The position numbers and the translations under genes are program-made. Positions 33,733 through 44,366 of a stretch of 64,000 nt of DNA are shown one piece after another. Position 1 is the first letter of the stretch. Each line of letters opens with the position of its first letter. Below the pieces are notes generated by a model that worked only from the letters and a program-made list of their open reading frames with translations, did not search any database and was not told the DNA's origin. Location of the stretch: the NCBI GenBank assembly GCA_028871795.1, contig JAGWMG010000001.1, positions 1 through 64,000 on the forward strand, in the 5' to 3' direction. The stretch comes from Alphaproteobacteria bacterium (GTDB taxonomy: Bacteria > Pseudomonadota > Alphaproteobacteria > Micropepsales > Micropepsaceae).

Positions 33733-35358
33733 ATGGCCGCGATTGCCGCAAACAGAACCGAACTCTTGCAGATCGCCGACGCGGTCGCCCGCGACAAGTC
33801 GATCGACAAGTCCGTCGTGCTGGGCGCCATGGAAGAGGCGATGCAGCGCGCGGCCAAGGCGCGCTACGGCAGCGAGAACGAGATCCGCGTCGAGATCGAT
33901 TCCAAGACCGGCGAAACCCACGTCTCGCGTTATCTGCACGTCGTCGAGCTGGTGGACAACGACAAAATCGAGATTTCGCTGGAAGACGCGCGCGCGCGCA
34001 ATCCGGCCGCCCAGGTCGGCGACATCATCGCCGAGACCCTGCCGCCGGTCGATTTCTCGCGCATCGCCGCCCAGGCCGCCAAGCAGGTGATCGTGCAGAA
34101 AGTGCGCGACGCCGAGCGCGAGCGCCAGTACGAGGAATACAAGGACCGTATCGGCGAGATCGTCCACGGCATCGTCAAGCGCTCGGAATTCGGCTCGGTG
34201 GTGGTCGACCTCGGCCGCGCCGAGGGTGTGGTGCGCCGCGACGAGATGATCCCGCGCGAGAATTTCCGCACCGGCGACCGCATCCGCGCCTATATCTACG
34301 ACGTGCGCCGGGAAACCCGCGGACCGCAGATTTTCCTCTCCCGCAGCCATCCCCAGTTCATGGTGCGCCTGTTCGCCCAGGAAGTGCCGGAAATCTACGA
34401 CGGCATCATTGAGATTCGCGCCGTGGCGCGCGATCCAGGATCGCGGGCCAAGATCGGGGTGATCTCCAAGGATTCTTCGATCGATCCGGTGGGCGCTTGC
34501 GTCGGCATGCGCGGCGTGCGCGTGCAAGCCGTGGTGCAGGAGCTGCAAGGCGAACGCATCGACATCATTCCGTGGTCGCCGGAAGCGGCCACTTTCATCG
34601 TCAACGCCTTGGCGCCCGCCGAAGTGTCGAAGGTGGTGCTCGACGAAGACACCCACCGCGTCGAGGTCGTGGTGCCCGACGAACAGCTGTCGCTGGCCAT
34701 CGGCCGGCGCGGGCAGAACGTGCGTCTGGCCTCCCAGCTTACCGGCTGGCAGATCGACATCCTGACCGAGGCCGAGGAATCCGAGCGCCGGCAAAAGGAA
34801 TTCGCCGAACGCACCAAGCTGTTCATGGATACGCTCGACGTCGACGAGACCGTCGCCCAGTTGCTGGCCTCCGAAGGTTTCGCCGAAATCGAGGACGTGG
34901 CCTATGTGCCGCTGCCGGAACTGGCGTCGGTGGAAGGCTTCGACGAGGAGACCGCGCAGGAATTGCAGAACCGGGCGCTGGAATTCATCGAAGCCCGCAA
35001 CAAGGAGCTCGACGACAAGCGCCGGGCGCTGGACGTCGCCGACGAGGTGCTCGAGGTGGACGGCGTGAGCCCGGCCATCGCCGTGGCGCTGGGCGAGGCC
35101 GGCGTGAAGACTCTGGAAGATCTGGCCGGCTGCGCCACCGACGACCTCATCGGCTATTACGAGCAGACCAAGGATAAGGAACGCGTCCGCGTGGCGGGCG
35201 CGTTGGAGAATTTCGATCTCGGCGTCGACGACGCCAACGCCATCATTATGAAGGCGCGCGTCAAGGCGGGCTGGATCGAGGATTTGCCGGAAGAGCCCGC
35301 GGAAGAAGCGCCCGCGGGAACGGCGGAAGGCGGCACGGCGGAGGAAGACACGGCGTGA
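33733..35358 (+). CDS. nusA: Transcription termination/antitermination factor NusA
   Basis: NusA binds RNA polymerase and RNA during pausing, termination and antitermination. The 541-residue product has the N-terminal polymerase-binding domain, an S1 domain (about 135-200, [19 protein letters not shown]), two KH domains (including [16 protein letters not shown] and [12 protein letters not shown]), and two C-terminal acidic helix-hairpin-helix repeats, followed by a Glu-rich tail. The stop overlaps the next gene start as GTGA. Confidence 0.97.
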   Translation: MAAIAANRTELLQIADAVARDKSIDKSVVLGAMEEAMQRAAKARYGSENEIRVEIDSKTGETHVSRYLHVVELVDNDKIEISLEDARARNPAAQVGDIIAETLPPVDFSRIAAQAAKQVIVQKVRDAERERQYEEYKDRIGEIVHGIVKRSEFGSVVVDLGRAEGVVRRDEMIPRENFRTGDRIRAYIYDVRRETRGPQIFLSRSHPQFMVRLFAQEVPEIYDGIIEIRAVARDPGSRAKIGVISKDSSIDPVGACVGMRGVRVQAVVQELQGERIDIIPWSPEAATFIVNALAPAEVSKVVLDEDTHRVEVVVPDEQLSLAIGRRGQNVRLASQLTGWQIDILTEAEESERRQKEFAERTKLFMDTLDVDETVAQLLASEGFAEIEDVAYVPLPELASVEGFDEETAQELQNRALEFIEARNKELDDKRRALDVADEVLEVDGVSPAIAVALGEAGVKTLEDLAGCATDDLIGYYEQTKDKERVRVAGALENFDLGVDDANAIIMKARVKAGWIEDLPEEPAEEAPAGTAEGGTAEEDTA

Positions 35359-36047
35359 CGGCACAAGCGGCGAAAAAGGACGAGGGGCGCGAACGCCCCG
35401 ATGTTGGCGGCTCTCGCTTGCGCGAACGCCGCTGCATCGCCACGGGCGAAGTGCGCCTGGAGGAGAACCTCGTCCGTTTCGTCGTCGGTCCCGACGGCGA
35501 CGTCGTTCCCGATATCGAGTCGAAGCTTCCGGGGCGCGGACTGTGGGTCACGGCGAACGCCGCCACGCTTGCGCGCGCGGTCGCGAAGAACGATTTCGCC
35601 AAGGCCGCCAAGGCCTCCGTCAAGGTTACCTCCGATCTCATCGCCAAGGTGGAACGGCGGCTGGCGGGCCGCATGCAGTCCGATCTGGGCTTGGCGCGGC
35701 GGGCGGGCCAACTGGTACTCGGATTCGACAATGTCCTGCGCGCGCTGAACGACAAGACCCCGCCGCGGCTTCTGGTCGAGGCAGGGGACGGGGCCGCGGA
35801 CGGGCGCAAAAAGCTCGCGGGATCGGCCGCCGCGCGCAGCTTGCGGGTGGAGATCGTCGATTGTCTTTCCCGTGCCGAATTGAGCTTGGCGCTGGGACGC
35901 GAGAATGTGATACATGCCGCCGTCAAACCCGGGCCCTTGGCGCAGCGGCTGCTCTTCGATGCCGCAAGACTGAAAGGGTTCCGCGTGCGGCCGGCGGCGG
36001 ACGAAACGGCAGGTTCGAGCCCTGCCCGCAACGAAAGAAACGTATGA
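35355..36047 (+). CDS. YlxR/L7Ae-type RNA-binding protein (DUF448)
   Basis: The N-terminal part (about 20-95) is the YlxR/DUF448 domain, with [21 protein letters not shown] and LPGRGLWV. The C-terminal part (about 105-200, [18 protein letters not shown]) is an L7Ae/L30e-like RNA-binding domain. This two-domain form is usual between nusA and infB in alphaproteobacteria. It starts at GTG overlapping the nusA stop and ends overlapping the infB start (ATGA). Confidence 0.9.
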   Translation: MTAQAAKKDEGRERPDVGGSRLRERRCIATGEVRLEENLVRFVVGPDGDVVPDIESKLPGRGLWVTANAATLARAVAKNDFAKAAKASVKVTSDLIAKVERRLAGRMQSDLGLARRAGQLVLGFDNVLRALNDKTPPRLLVEAGDGAADGRKKLAGSAAARSLRVEIVDCLSRAELSLALGRENVIHAAVKPGPLAQRLLFDAARLKGFRVRPAADETAGSSPARNERNV

Positions 36048-38596
36048 GCGATACAGACGAAACCTCCGCGCGCCGCACGGGCCACGCCCCGGCCAAGACG
36101 CTGTCGCTGAAGAAGACGGAGACCTCCACCGTCAAGCAGAGCTTCAGCCACGGCCGCACCAAGGCGGTTGTGGTCGAGAAGAAACGCACGCGCGTCGAGG
36201 TCGGCAAACCTGCCGACAAAGCCCATGGCAAAAGCGCGCCGGCGAAATCGCCCGCCGCCGCGCCGGCGGCGCCTGCCGCACCGTCCGCCGCCCAGCGTGC
36301 CGGCGTCGTTCTGCGCCAGTTGACGGACGAGGAAAAGGCGCGCCGCGGCGCCGCTCTCGCCGATGCGCGCGTGCACGAAGTCGAGGCGCGCAAGCATGCG
36401 GAAGAAGAAGCCCGCCGCCGCGCCGACGAAGATGATCGTCTCAAGCGCGAACGTGCCGCGGCCGAGAAGCGCAAGGCCGACGAAGACGCCCGCAAGGCGG
36501 CCGACGAACTGGCACGCAAGCGCGCGGAGGAAGAAGCCTCGCGTCGTCTGGAGAAGAGGGAAGAGTCTGCCGGTGCCGCCGCCAAAGCGACGCCGTCCGA
36601 AGCGCCGCGCCGCGGCCGCCTTGTCGCCGAAGAAGAAGAAGAGTCCGTCACCAAGAAAGGCGCAAAAGCCCCGGCCAAGGTTCCGGCCGTCAAGAAGGGC
36701 GAGGACAATCGTCGCCGCGGAAAGCTCACCGTCGCCAAGGCTCTGTCGGGCGACGACGAACGCATGCGGTCCGTCGCGTCGTACAAACGCCATCTGCAAC
36801 GGATTAACAAAGGCGCGAAAGAGGCCGCTGGCCCGGTCGGTCCGCGCGAAGTGACGATTCCCGAAACCATCACCGTGGCGGAACTCGCCAACCGCATGGC
36901 GCGCCGCTCGGTCGACGTCATCAAGGTTCTGATGAAGAACGGCATGATGGCGACGGTCAACGACGTGATCGACGCCGACACGGCCGAACTGGTTGCGGCG
37001 GAGTACGGCCATACGGTCAAGCGCGTCGCCGAATCCGACGTGCTGGAAGGCTTGAAAGGCGGGGCCGACGAGTCGGCCAGCCTGAAGCCGCGTCCGCCCG
37101 TCGTCACCATCATGGGCCATGTCGACCACGGCAAGACCTCGCTGCTCGACGCGCTGCGCCAGACCGACGTCGTGGCCGGCGAAGCGGGCGGCATCACCCA
37201 GCATATCGGCGCCTATCAGGTTCAGTTGAAGACCGGCCAGAAGATCACCTTTCTCGATACGCCGGGTCACGCCGCCTTTACCGCTATGCGCGCGCGCGGC
37301 GCCAAGGTGACGGACTTGGTGGTGCTGGTGGTGGCCGCCGACGACGGCGTCATGCCGCAGACGGTGGAAGCCATCGCCCACGCCAAGGCGGCGCACGCGC
37401 CTCTCATCGTCGCGATCAACAAGATAGACAAGGGCGACGCCGATGCGATGCGGGTGAAGACCGAACTCCTGCAGCACGAAATCCAGGTGGAGGATCTGGG
37501 CGGCGAGACCATCGCCGTGGAAATCTCCGCCAAGAAACACACCAACCTCGAGAAGCTGGAGGAGATGATCCTGCTTCAGGCCGAGTTGCTCGATCTCAAG
37601 GCCAATCCCGATCGTTCCGCCGAGGGGGCGATCGTCGAAGCCAAGCTCGACCGCGGCCGCGGGCCGGTGGCGACGGCGCTGGTGCAGCGCGGTACGCTGA
37701 AAGTCGGCGACATCGTGGTGGCGGGTTCCGAATGGGGCCGCGTGCGCCTGTTGCAGAACGAACGCGGCGAAACCGTCGAGAACGCAGGGCCGGCGATGCC
37801 GGTGGAAGTGCTCGGCCTGTCGGGGGCGCCGGAAGCGGGCGACGAATTCGCGGTCGTGGAGTCCGAAGCGCGCGCCCGCGAGATCACCGAATACCGCGCG
37901 CGCAAGCGCCGCGAAGCCCGCCAGGCGGCAGTGTCGCGCCAGACGCTCGACCAGTTGCTGAAGACGCGCGAAGCGGGCGAGAAGCGCCTGCTGCCGCTGG
38001 TCATCAAGGCGGACGTGCAAGGCTCCGCGGAAGCCATCCAGGGCGCGTTGACGAAGCTGGGCACCGACGAAGTGGGAGCGCAGGTGCTGCAATCGGGCGT
38101 GGGCGGCATCACCGAGAGCGACGTCATCCTGGCCCATGCCAGCGGGGCGGCGATCATCGGCTTCAATGTGCGCGCCGACAAGCAGGCGCGCGAGCGCGCC
38201 AAGCGCGACGGCGTGGAAATCCGCTATTACGCCATCATCTACAACGTCGTGGACGACGTCAAAGCGGCGCTGTCGGGCATGCTCGCTCCGGAGACGCGCG
38301 AGAAGTTCCTGGGCAACGCCGAGATCCTGGAAGTGTTCGCCATCTCCAAGGTCGGCAAGGTCGCCGGCTGCCGCGTCAGCGAAGGCGTGGTGCGCCGCGG
38401 CGCCAAGGTGCGCCTCATCCGCGACCATGTGGTGATCCACGAAGGCGAGCTGTCGACGCTCAAGCGTTTCAAGGACGAGGTGCGCGAGGTGCAGACCGGC
38501 CAGGAATGCGGCATGGCCTTCGCCAACTATCAGGACATCGCCAAAGGCGACACGATCGAAGCCTTCGAGGTCGAAACCATCCAGCGGGCGCTTTAA
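36044..38596 (+). CDS. infB: Translation initiation factor IF-2
   Basis: IF-2 is the GTPase that brings initiator tRNA to the ribosome. The 850-residue product has a long, charged Ala/Lys/Glu-rich N-terminal region (about 1-330). It also has G1 [10 protein letters not shown]2 [13 protein letters not shown]3 DTPGH, G4 NKID and G5 SAK, then the beta-barrel domains and the C-terminal tRNA-binding domain. The true start is the ATG at 36044; the open frame extends upstream through the ylxR gene in another frame. Confidence 0.97.
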   Translation: MSDTDETSARRTGHAPAKTLSLKKTETSTVKQSFSHGRTKAVVVEKKRTRVEVGKPADKAHGKSAPAKSPAAAPAAPAAPSAAQRAGVVLRQLTDEEKARRGAALADARVHEVEARKHAEEEARRRADEDDRLKRERAAAEKRKADEDARKAADELARKRAEEEASRRLEKREESAGAAAKATPSEAPRRGRLVAEEEEESVTKKGAKAPAKVPAVKKGEDNRRRGKLTVAKALSGDDERMRSVASYKRHLQRINKGAKEAAGPVGPREVTIPETITVAELANRMARRSVDVIKVLMKNGMMATVNDVIDADTAELVAAEYGHTVKRVAESDVLEGLKGGADESASLKPRPPVVTIMGHVDHGKTSLLDALRQTDVVAGEAGGITQHIGAYQVQLKTGQKITFLDTPGHAAFTAMRARGAKVTDLVVLVVAADDGVMPQTVEAIAHAKAAHAPLIVAINKIDKGDADAMRVKTELLQHEIQVEDLGGETIAVEISAKKHTNLEKLEEMILLQAELLDLKANPDRSAEGAIVEAKLDRGRGPVATALVQRGTLKVGDIVVAGSEWGRVRLLQNERGETVENAGPAMPVEVLGLSGAPEAGDEFAVVESEARAREITEYRARKRREARQAAVSRQTLDQLLKTREAGEKRLLPLVIKADVQGSAEAIQGALTKLGTDEVGAQVLQSGVGGITESDVILAHASGAAIIGFNVRADKQARERAKRDGVEIRYYAIIYNVVDDVKAALSGMLAPETREKFLGNAEILEVFAISKVGKVAGCRVSEGVVRRGAKVRLIRDHVVIHEGELSTLKRFKDEVREVQTGQECGMAFANYQDIAKGDTIEAFEVETIQRAL

Positions 38597-38609
38597 GCGC
38601 AGCGCAGCC

Positions 38610-38636
38610 CTCACCCTGAGCCTGTCGAAGGGTGAG
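38610..38636. repeat. Short palindromic repeat between infB and rbfA
   Basis: CTCACCCT (38610-38617) and AGGGTGAG (38629-38636) form an 8-bp stem around GAGCCTGTCGA. This CACCCTGAGCCTGTCGAAGG-type sequence is a common dispersed intergenic repeat in alphaproteobacteria. It may affect mRNA stability between infB and rbfA. Confidence 0.6.
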
Positions 38637-38651
38637 TGATGGAACAATCCA

Positions 38652-39062
38652 ATGTCCCGCAACCGCCCCCAAAATGTCGGTCCTTCCCAGCGCCAGCTGC
38701 GCGTCGGCGAAATGCTGCGCCATGCGCTGTCCGAGATTCTCCTGCGCGGCGACATTCGCGATCCCGATCTGGCCGGTGTGTCGGTGACCATCACCCAGGT
38801 GATACCGTCGGGCGACATGCGTTACGCCACCGTGTTCTGCGAGCCGCTCGGCGGCAAGAATGCCGACAAGATCATTGCCGCGCTCAACCGCAACAAGGCT
38901 TATCTGCGCGGCGAGATGGGGCACGCCATCGCGCTCAAATTCACGCCCGAATTGCGCTTCGTTGAGGACAAATCGTTCGCCGAGGCCGAGAAGATCGAGA
39001 CCATTCTCAAGTCGGAGCGTGTGCAGCGCGATCTGAAGAAGACCGGCGGCGATGGGCCGTAG
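38652..39062 (+). CDS. rbfA: Ribosome-binding factor A
   Basis: A 136-residue KH-like protein that helps 16S rRNA processing and cold-shock growth. Sequence marks are SQRQLRVGEMLRHALSEIL, VSVTITQVIPSGDMRYATVF and LKFTPELRFVEDKSF. It is placed between infB and truB as in most bacteria, and its end overlaps the truB start by 11 bp. Confidence 0.95.
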   Translation: MSRNRPQNVGPSQRQLRVGEMLRHALSEILLRGDIRDPDLAGVSVTITQVIPSGDMRYATVFCEPLGGKNADKIIAALNRNKAYLRGEMGHAIALKFTPELRFVEDKSFAEAEKIETILKSERVQRDLKKTGGDGP

Positions 39063-40005
39063 GAAGAAGGGCACACCGGTGCACGGCTGGGTGGTGCTCG
39101 ACAAACCGCAGGGCATTACCTCGACCCAGGCTGTCGCCATCGTCAAGCGCGTGTTCGACGCCCAGAAGGCGGGTCATGCCGGAACGCTGGACCCGATGGC
39201 GACGGGCGTGCTGGCGATCGCGCTGGGCGAGGCGACCAAGACCGTGCCCTACGCCATGGACGCCGAGAAGACCTACCGTTTCACCGCCCAGTGGGGCGAG
39301 GCGCGCGATTCCGACGATGCCGAAGGCGCCGTCACGGCCACCTCCAGCCACCGGCCCACGCCGCAGGAGATTGAAAAGGCGCTTCCCGGCTTCATGGGGG
39401 CACTCCGCCAGACCCCGCCCGCCTATTCGGCGATCAAGGTCGAGGGCGCCCGCGCCTACGATCTGGCGCGCGAGGGCGAGGCCGTCACCTTGGAACCCCG
39501 CACCGTGTTCATCCATTCCGCCGAGCTTCTGGCGGTCGTTGACCCGGACCATGCCGAGTTCGAAATCCGTTGTGGCAAAGGGACTTACGTCCGGGCCTGG
39601 GTGCGGGACCTGGGGCTCGCCCTGGGCACGTTCGGCCATGTTTCGGCCTTGCGCCGCACCCGCGTCGGGGGCTTTTGCGCCGCAGACGCGATTGGGCTGG
39701 AAACGCTGAAGGGTTTTATGCATAGTCCCGCCGCTTTTGAGCACTTGAGGCCCATTGCGACCGCGCTGGACGGCATCCCGGCGTTGGCCGTCACGGGCCC
39801 GGATGCGGTTCGCCTGAGAAGCGGCAATCCGATCCTGATCCGAGCGAACCAGTTCGCCCGGATCACGGAGGCCGTTCCCGAAGGCGGCGATCTTCAGGGG
39901 CTCACGGTCTTCTGCTCGACGGGCGAAGGCGAACCGGTGGCACTGGTCGCGCTTCAGGCCGGAGAGTTGAGACCTTTCCGCGTTTTCAACTTTGGAACTG
40001 GATGA
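39052..40005 (+). CDS. truB: tRNA pseudouridine55 synthase
   Basis: TruB makes pseudouridine 55 in the T-loop of tRNAs. The catalytic aspartate is in [15 protein letters not shown] (near residue 46), and [17 protein letters not shown] begins the domain. The [13 protein letters not shown] motif is also conserved. Length 317 is normal, with a C-terminal PUA-like part. It overlaps rbfA and is 4 bp upstream of rpsO. Confidence 0.96.
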   Translation: MGRRKKGTPVHGWVVLDKPQGITSTQAVAIVKRVFDAQKAGHAGTLDPMATGVLAIALGEATKTVPYAMDAEKTYRFTAQWGEARDSDDAEGAVTATSSHRPTPQEIEKALPGFMGALRQTPPAYSAIKVEGARAYDLAREGEAVTLEPRTVFIHSAELLAVVDPDHAEFEIRCGKGTYVRAWVRDLGLALGTFGHVSALRRTRVGGFCAADAIGLETLKGFMHSPAAFEHLRPIATALDGIPALAVTGPDAVRLRSGNPILIRANQFARITEAVPEGGDLQGLTVFCSTGEGEPVALVALQAGELRPFRVFNFGTG

Positions 40006-40009
40006 CCGC

Positions 40010-40279
40010 ATGTCGATCACGACCGAACGCAAACTGGAAGTCATTACCCAATACGCAACCAAAACGGGCGACACCGGTTCGCCCGAGGTTCAGGTGGCCG
40101 TGCTTTCCGAACGCATCACCAACCTGACCGAGCACTTCAAGACGCACGCCAAGGACAATCACTCGCGCCGCGGGCTGATCAAGATGGTGTCCCAGCGCCG
40201 GCGTCTGCTCGATTACATCAAGGCGTCCGATGAAAAGCGCTATGAAACGCTCATCGGCCGGCTGGGACTGAGGCGCTGA
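40010..40279 (+). CDS. rpsO: 30S ribosomal protein S15
   Basis: An 89-residue S15 with [33 protein letters not shown] and [10 protein letters not shown], all standard 16S rRNA-contact segments. The ATG at 40010 matches the usual N-terminus (SITTERK). It is followed by pnp after a 129-bp leader, the conserved order. Confidence 0.97.
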   Translation: MSITTERKLEVITQYATKTGDTGSPEVQVAVLSERITNLTEHFKTHAKDNHSRRGLIKMVSQRRRLLDYIKASDEKRYETLIGRLGLRR

Positions 40280-40345
40280 AAGCGCATCCCGCCGATCGCC
40301 GCTGCAAACGCGTCCGCGGATGGTCCGCGCGCGCGCATATCACTT

Positions 40346-40388
40346 CTTGAGACGACTCAAGGAAACCCCGCCGGCAATCCGGCCTGCG
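40346..40388 (+). promoter_or_regulatory. Stem-loops in the pnp leader
   Basis: Two hairpins lie between rpsO and pnp: CTTGAG-ACGA-CTCAAG (40346-40361) and a nested GCCGG-CAAT-CCGGC (40370-40383) within an outer CCCG/CGGG pairing. In enterobacteria the pnp leader folds into a processed stem-loop through which polynucleotide phosphorylase represses itself. The same use here is an inference from position. Confidence 0.4.
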
Positions 40389-40408
40389 GGAACGAAGGAA
40401 AGTAGAAA

Positions 40409-42562
40409 ATGTTCAAGACCATTCGCGAAGAAATCGACTGGGGCGGGCGCAAACTCGTTCTCGAAACCGGCCGCGTGGCGCGTCAGGCCGACGGCGCCGT
40501 TCTTGCCACCTATGGCGAGACCGTCGTGCTGGCCACGGCCGTAGGCGCACGCTCGCCCAAACCCGGTATTGATTTCTTCCCCCTGACTGTCAACTACCAG
40601 GAAAAATTCTTTGCCGCCGGCAAGATTCCGGGCGGCTATTTCAAGCGTGAAGGCCGTCCCACCGAGCGCGAGACGCTGACCTCGCGGCTGATCGACCGTC
40701 CCATCCGGCCGCTTTTCGCCGACGGCTACAGGAACGAGACCCAGGTGATCGTCACGGTGCTCAGCCACGACCTGGAGAACGATCCCGACATCGTGGGCCT
40801 GGTCGCCGCCTCCGCGGCGCTCACCATCTCCGGCATTCCCTTCATGGGTCCGATCGGGGCTGCGCGCGTCGGCTTTATCGACGGCGAATACAGACTCAAT
40901 CCCGAACTCGACACCATGCCAAATTCCAAGCTCGACCTCGTGGTCGCGGGCACTGCCGACGCCGTGCTGATGGTGGAATCCGAGGCCCAGGAGCTTTCCG
41001 AAACCGAAATGCTCGGCGCGGTGATGTTCGGCCATCGCGAGATGCAGGCGGTCATCAACGGCATCATCAAGCTGGCGGAAAAAGCGGCCAAGGAACCGCG
41101 CGACATTCCCGTCGACGAGACGAAGGAAATATTCGAGCGCATCAAATCGTTCGCCGGCGCCGACCTCGCATCCGCGTTCCAGATTCCGGAAAAACATGCG
41201 CGCGGCGACCGCATCAAGGAAATCCGGGCCAAAGCGGCGGCGGAATTCACCGGCGAAGGCAAACTCGAAGAGAGCAAGTTCTCCTCCCTGATGCACGACG
41301 TGGAGGCCCATGTCATGCGCAACGCGGTGCTCGACACCAAGAGGCGCATCGACGGGCGCGACCTCGTCACCGTGCGTCCCATCGTGGCGGAAGTCGGCGT
41401 GCTGCCGCGCACCCACGGTTCGGCCCTGTTCACCCGCGGCGAGACGCAGGCGTTTGTCGTCGCCACGCTGGGCACCGGCGAGGACGAGCAGTTCGTCGAC
41501 AGCCTGGAAGGCACCTACAAGCAGCACTTCATGCTGCACTACAATTTTCCTCCCTACTCGGTGGGCGAAACCGGCCGCATGAATGCGCCGGGCCGCCGCG
41601 AAATCGGCCACGGCAAGCTTGCCTGGCGTGCGGTGCATCCGATGCTGCCGAAGAAAGAAGAGTTCCCCTACACCCTGCGCATCGTGTCCGAGATCACCGA
41701 GTCCAACGGTTCCTCCTCCATGGCCACGGTCTGCGGCACCTCTTTGGCGCTGATGGACGCGGGCGTGCCGATCACCCGCCCGATCGCCGGCATCGCCATG
41801 GGCCTGATCCTGGAAGGCCGCCGCTATGCGGTGCTCTCCGACATCCTGGGCGACGAGGATCATCTGGGCGACATGGACTTCAAGGTGGCGGGCACCGAGA
41901 TGGGCGTCACCTCCCTGCAGATGGACATCAAGATCGCCGGCATCACCGAAGAGATCATGCGCGTGGCGCTGGACCAGGCGAAAGCCGGACGTCTGCACAT
42001 CCTGGGCGAAATGAACAAGGCGATCAGCCACAGCCGCGACCAGCTCGGCGAGCACGCGCCGCGCATCGAGACCATCAAGATTCCCACCGACAAGATCCGC
42101 GAAGTGATCGGCTCGGGCGGCAAGGTGATCCGCGAGATCGTCGAGAAGACCGGCGCCAAGATCAACATCGAGGACGACGGCACCGTGATGGTGGCCTCCG
42201 CCGACGGCGATTCGATCAAGGCGGCGCTCAAATGGATCAAATCCATCGTCGCCGAGCCCGAGGTCGGCGAGATCTATGACGGCAAGGTCGTCAAAGTCAT
42301 GGATTTCGGCGCCTTCGTGAACTTCTTCGGCCCCAAGGACGGGCTGGTGCACATCTCCGAACTTGCCGCCAAGCGGGTGGGCAAGACCTCCGACATCGTC
42401 CAGGAAGGCCAGGCCGTGAAGGTGAAACTCCTGGGCTTCGACGACCGCGGCAAGGTGCGCCTGTCGATGAAGGTCGTCGACCAGACCACCGGCGAAGACT
42501 TGTCCAAGAAGCAGCAGGCTGAAATCCCGCCGGCAGGCAGCGAAAGCCGGCCGAACCAATAG
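40409..42562 (+). CDS. pnp: Polyribonucleotide nucleotidyltransferase
   Basis: PNPase degrades RNA 3' to 5' by phosphorolysis and is part of the degradosome. The 717-residue protein has two RNase PH-like cores (including [20 protein letters not shown] and TRGETQAFV), then a KH domain ([16 protein letters not shown], near residue 565) and an S1 domain ([19 protein letters not shown], near residue 620). An intrinsic terminator follows 24 bp after the stop. Confidence 0.97.
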   Translation: MFKTIREEIDWGGRKLVLETGRVARQADGAVLATYGETVVLATAVGARSPKPGIDFFPLTVNYQEKFFAAGKIPGGYFKREGRPTERETLTSRLIDRPIRPLFADGYRNETQVIVTVLSHDLENDPDIVGLVAASAALTISGIPFMGPIGAARVGFIDGEYRLNPELDTMPNSKLDLVVAGTADAVLMVESEAQELSETEMLGAVMFGHREMQAVINGIIKLAEKAAKEPRDIPVDETKEIFERIKSFAGADLASAFQIPEKHARGDRIKEIRAKAAAEFTGEGKLEESKFSSLMHDVEAHVMRNAVLDTKRRIDGRDLVTVRPIVAEVGVLPRTHGSALFTRGETQAFVVATLGTGEDEQFVDSLEGTYKQHFMLHYNFPPYSVGETGRMNAPGRREIGHGKLAWRAVHPMLPKKEEFPYTLRIVSEITESNGSSSMATVCGTSLALMDAGVPITRPIAGIAMGLILEGRRYAVLSDILGDEDHLGDMDFKVAGTEMGVTSLQMDIKIAGITEEIMRVALDQAKAGRLHILGEMNKAISHSRDQLGEHAPRIETIKIPTDKIREVIGSGGKVIREIVEKTGAKINIEDDGTVMVASADGDSIKAALKWIKSIVAEPEVGEIYDGKVVKVMDFGAFVNFFGPKDGLVHISELAAKRVGKTSDIVQEGQAVKVKLLGFDDRGKVRLSMKVVDQTTGEDLSKKQQAEIPPAGSESRPNQ

Positions 42563-42586
42563 ACGGACACATTTCGTCTAAAGCAG

Positions 42587-42614
42587 CCGCCCGCGGGACG
42601 CCGCGGGCGGTTTT
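42587..42614 (+). terminator. Intrinsic terminator after pnp
   Basis: CCGCCCGCGG and CCGCGGGCGG form a perfect 10-bp GC stem with a GACG loop, followed directly by TTTT and a further T-rich stretch. It closes the rimP-to-pnp run and marks the boundary of the accessory patch beyond. Confidence 0.9.
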
Positions 42615-42787
42615 GCTTCAAATGGCTGATATGCCACCGCAAATCGGTCATTCGCGCAATGGCGAACTTGCGCCAGAAGCGGTCGTACATCGCCAGTCAA
42701 CCTGCGGCCGCGTTGAACACAGTGAGCGCGTGATTACTCCTACGAGCGGCCGTTCTTCGCAAATAGCTCGGAGCACTACCGACTAAT

Positions 42788-43465
42788 TCATATTAGCTCT
42801 GGCAAAAAGTAGAGGACAATCGAAATGCATATCGCCGCGAAAACCGAGATCAAATACCAAATCAGAAAAAGGCGATCACCTTCCTCAACTTTATCGCCTC
42901 GCCCACTTGAGGCATCTGCGCTAGCAATAGCTTCAAATGGTATCAAAAGGCCCAAGAACAACATACCACGAATGACAATCCAGAGCGTGTCATAAGTCGC
43001 CCGAGCTAATACGATCTTTCCAGAGAGTTTTAGGACAACCCAGCCAATAGCGAATGCAAATTTATCCACCGGCCAAGAGCAGTAATAACCAATATATCCA
43101 GCCAACCCGACTGGATCGATATTGGCTGTCGAGATGGCTTCTGCCTCCTCAGGTTTAATAGCATACATCGCTTCGTAGGTTCGCTTGGAAATTGCAGAGC
43201 TCGCGATCGAGAGAACTGTGAGGTCTTTGTACCAATCCGGTAACACAAAATGAAAATGGAGGAATTTCAACGGATAGAAATAGAGTGCTGACACTATTTG
43301 GTGCGTTATTGACCTATAGAAGAGCCAAAAATTTTGACCAATGGAAGGAAACGGAAGGTGAAAGCTCCCATTTCCGAGATTGATAATCGTGGCTGCAAGC
43401 GTCAAAACGGTCAGAAGCCACCGGAAGAATGCAAACTGACTCTTGAAGAATTGCCAGAACGTCAT
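42788..43465 (-). CDS. Hypothetical membrane protein, 225 aa
   Basis: No family is recognised. About four to five hydrophobic stretches are visible: FFRWLLTVLTLAATII (14-29), IVSALYFYPLKFLHFHFV (57-74), KFAFAIGWVVLKLSGKIVL (about 135-153), TLWIVIRGMLFLGLLI (about 160-175) and a C-terminal LIWYLISVFAAICISIVLYF. Codons are visibly more AT-rich than those of pnp. It is read in the same direction as the Clp-fold proteinase gene, 85 bp upstream of it, which suggests a pair acquired together. Confidence 0.65.
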   Translation of the reverse strand: MTFWQFFKSQFAFFRWLLTVLTLAATIINLGNGSFHLPFPSIGQNFWLFYRSITHQIVSALYFYPLKFLHFHFVLPDWYKDLTVLSIASSAISKRTYEAMYAIKPEEAEAISTANIDPVGLAGYIGYYCSWPVDKFAFAIGWVVLKLSGKIVLARATYDTLWIVIRGMLFLGLLIPFEAIASADASSGRGDKVEEGDRLFLIWYLISVFAAICISIVLYFLPELI

Positions 43466-43550
43466 GAGCGCTCGCCAATCCTACTAACAGCGCCACAGAT
43501 TACACATGGGCCGAGGTTGATGTCACAAGAGACATGTCTGTGCCACGTCG

Positions 43551-44366
43551 TTACTCAGCCGCTGCGGCTGGCAGCTGAACCAAAACGCCCTGAGCTTCTA
43601 GTTCTCTGAGACGGCGCAGTTGCTCAAGCCTCAGGCTGATCAGGCCATAGACAGACTTCGGGACATTCTGCTTCACTCGGATATGAAGTCTTTTGGCGTC
43701 CTTTAAACTGATAGTTTCGCCGTGGTGCATGTCACCGCTAGTAAGCGCTTTCGCGAGGAAAGACCCACGCCATCCGAGGAAACCCTTGTGACGGCGGTTG
43801 ATCAAGCGGTTGATCTTCTTGGTTTCATCTTTCAGAGCTTTCTCTGCATCCCTCGCGATCAGCTTGAGCTCGGGCGCAGCCTCGTCCCCGAGTTCTTTCA
43901 CGAGCTTTACGATTTCGCGCGCAGACCACCCGCCGATCTGCAGGTCCACTGGTCCCAAGGCTGCGACCTTACCCATGTGGACCTTCTGGGTTGCGAGGGC
44001 GATAAGAGTGCCGCCGGATTTTGCTAGGAACGGAACAAACGCAGCCGTGTTAGGACGCGATACGGGCGCGCCTGCGATCATATGCGTCGGCGAGACATAG
44101 CCACCATGGGTGTGAAGAATGATGTCGATAGGTGTTCGCGCTTCGAGAGCCTCAATCTTTCCGACGAGGTCGGCGACATCGTTGTCACTAATACTGCCAT
44201 AATCGTCGTGAATCAGAAAAAGGAGGACATGTCCCTCCTTCCCCCAGTGTGCTTCGAAATCCTTTTGTACGGCCAGCCATCCGCGCTCGAGTTCGGGAAT
44301 CGTTTGGGCTTGTGCCAACCGCCGTCCTGCCAAGCAGAAATCAAAGCGCCTGCTAACATTCGGCAT
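43551..44366 (-). CDS. SDH-type Clp-fold serine proteinase
   Basis: The 271-residue protein has the Clp/SppA crotonase fold of the serine dehydrogenase proteinase family (PF01972). DIILHTHGGYVSPTHMIAG is followed by FVPFLAKSGGTLIALA, with the likely nucleophile S117, and by ALGPVDLQIGGW. A later DMHHGETISL contributes a histidine. No signal peptide is seen, so it acts in the cytosol or at the membrane with its neighbour. I start at the ATG at 44366 because GGGGGG precedes it; further in-frame starts at 44378 and 44426 are possible. Confidence 0.78.
   Translation of the reverse strand: MPNVSRRFDFCLAGRRLAQAQTIPELERGWLAVQKDFEAHWGKEGHVLLFLIHDDYGSISDNDVADLVGKIEALEARTPIDIILHTHGGYVSPTHMIAGAPVSRPNTAAFVPFLAKSGGTLIALATQKVHMGKVAALGPVDLQIGGWSAREIVKLVKELGDEAAPELKLIARDAEKALKDETKKINRLINRRHKGFLGWRGSFLAKALTSGDMHHGETISLKDAKRLHIRVKQNVPKSVYGLISLRLEQLRRLRELEAQGVLVQLPAAAAE

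Noticed and set aside
36008-36026. Perfect tRNA T-arm-like hairpin, GGCAGG-TTCGAGC-CCTGCC
   Set aside because: No acceptor, D-arm or anticodon stem fits around it, and it lies within the C-terminal codons of the ylxR-type gene. It is likely chance or a hairpin near the infB start.
35261-38818. Minus-strand open frame of 1185 codons opposite nusA-infB
   Set aside because: It is a codon-bias shadow of NusA and IF-2, with no family similarity in its translation.
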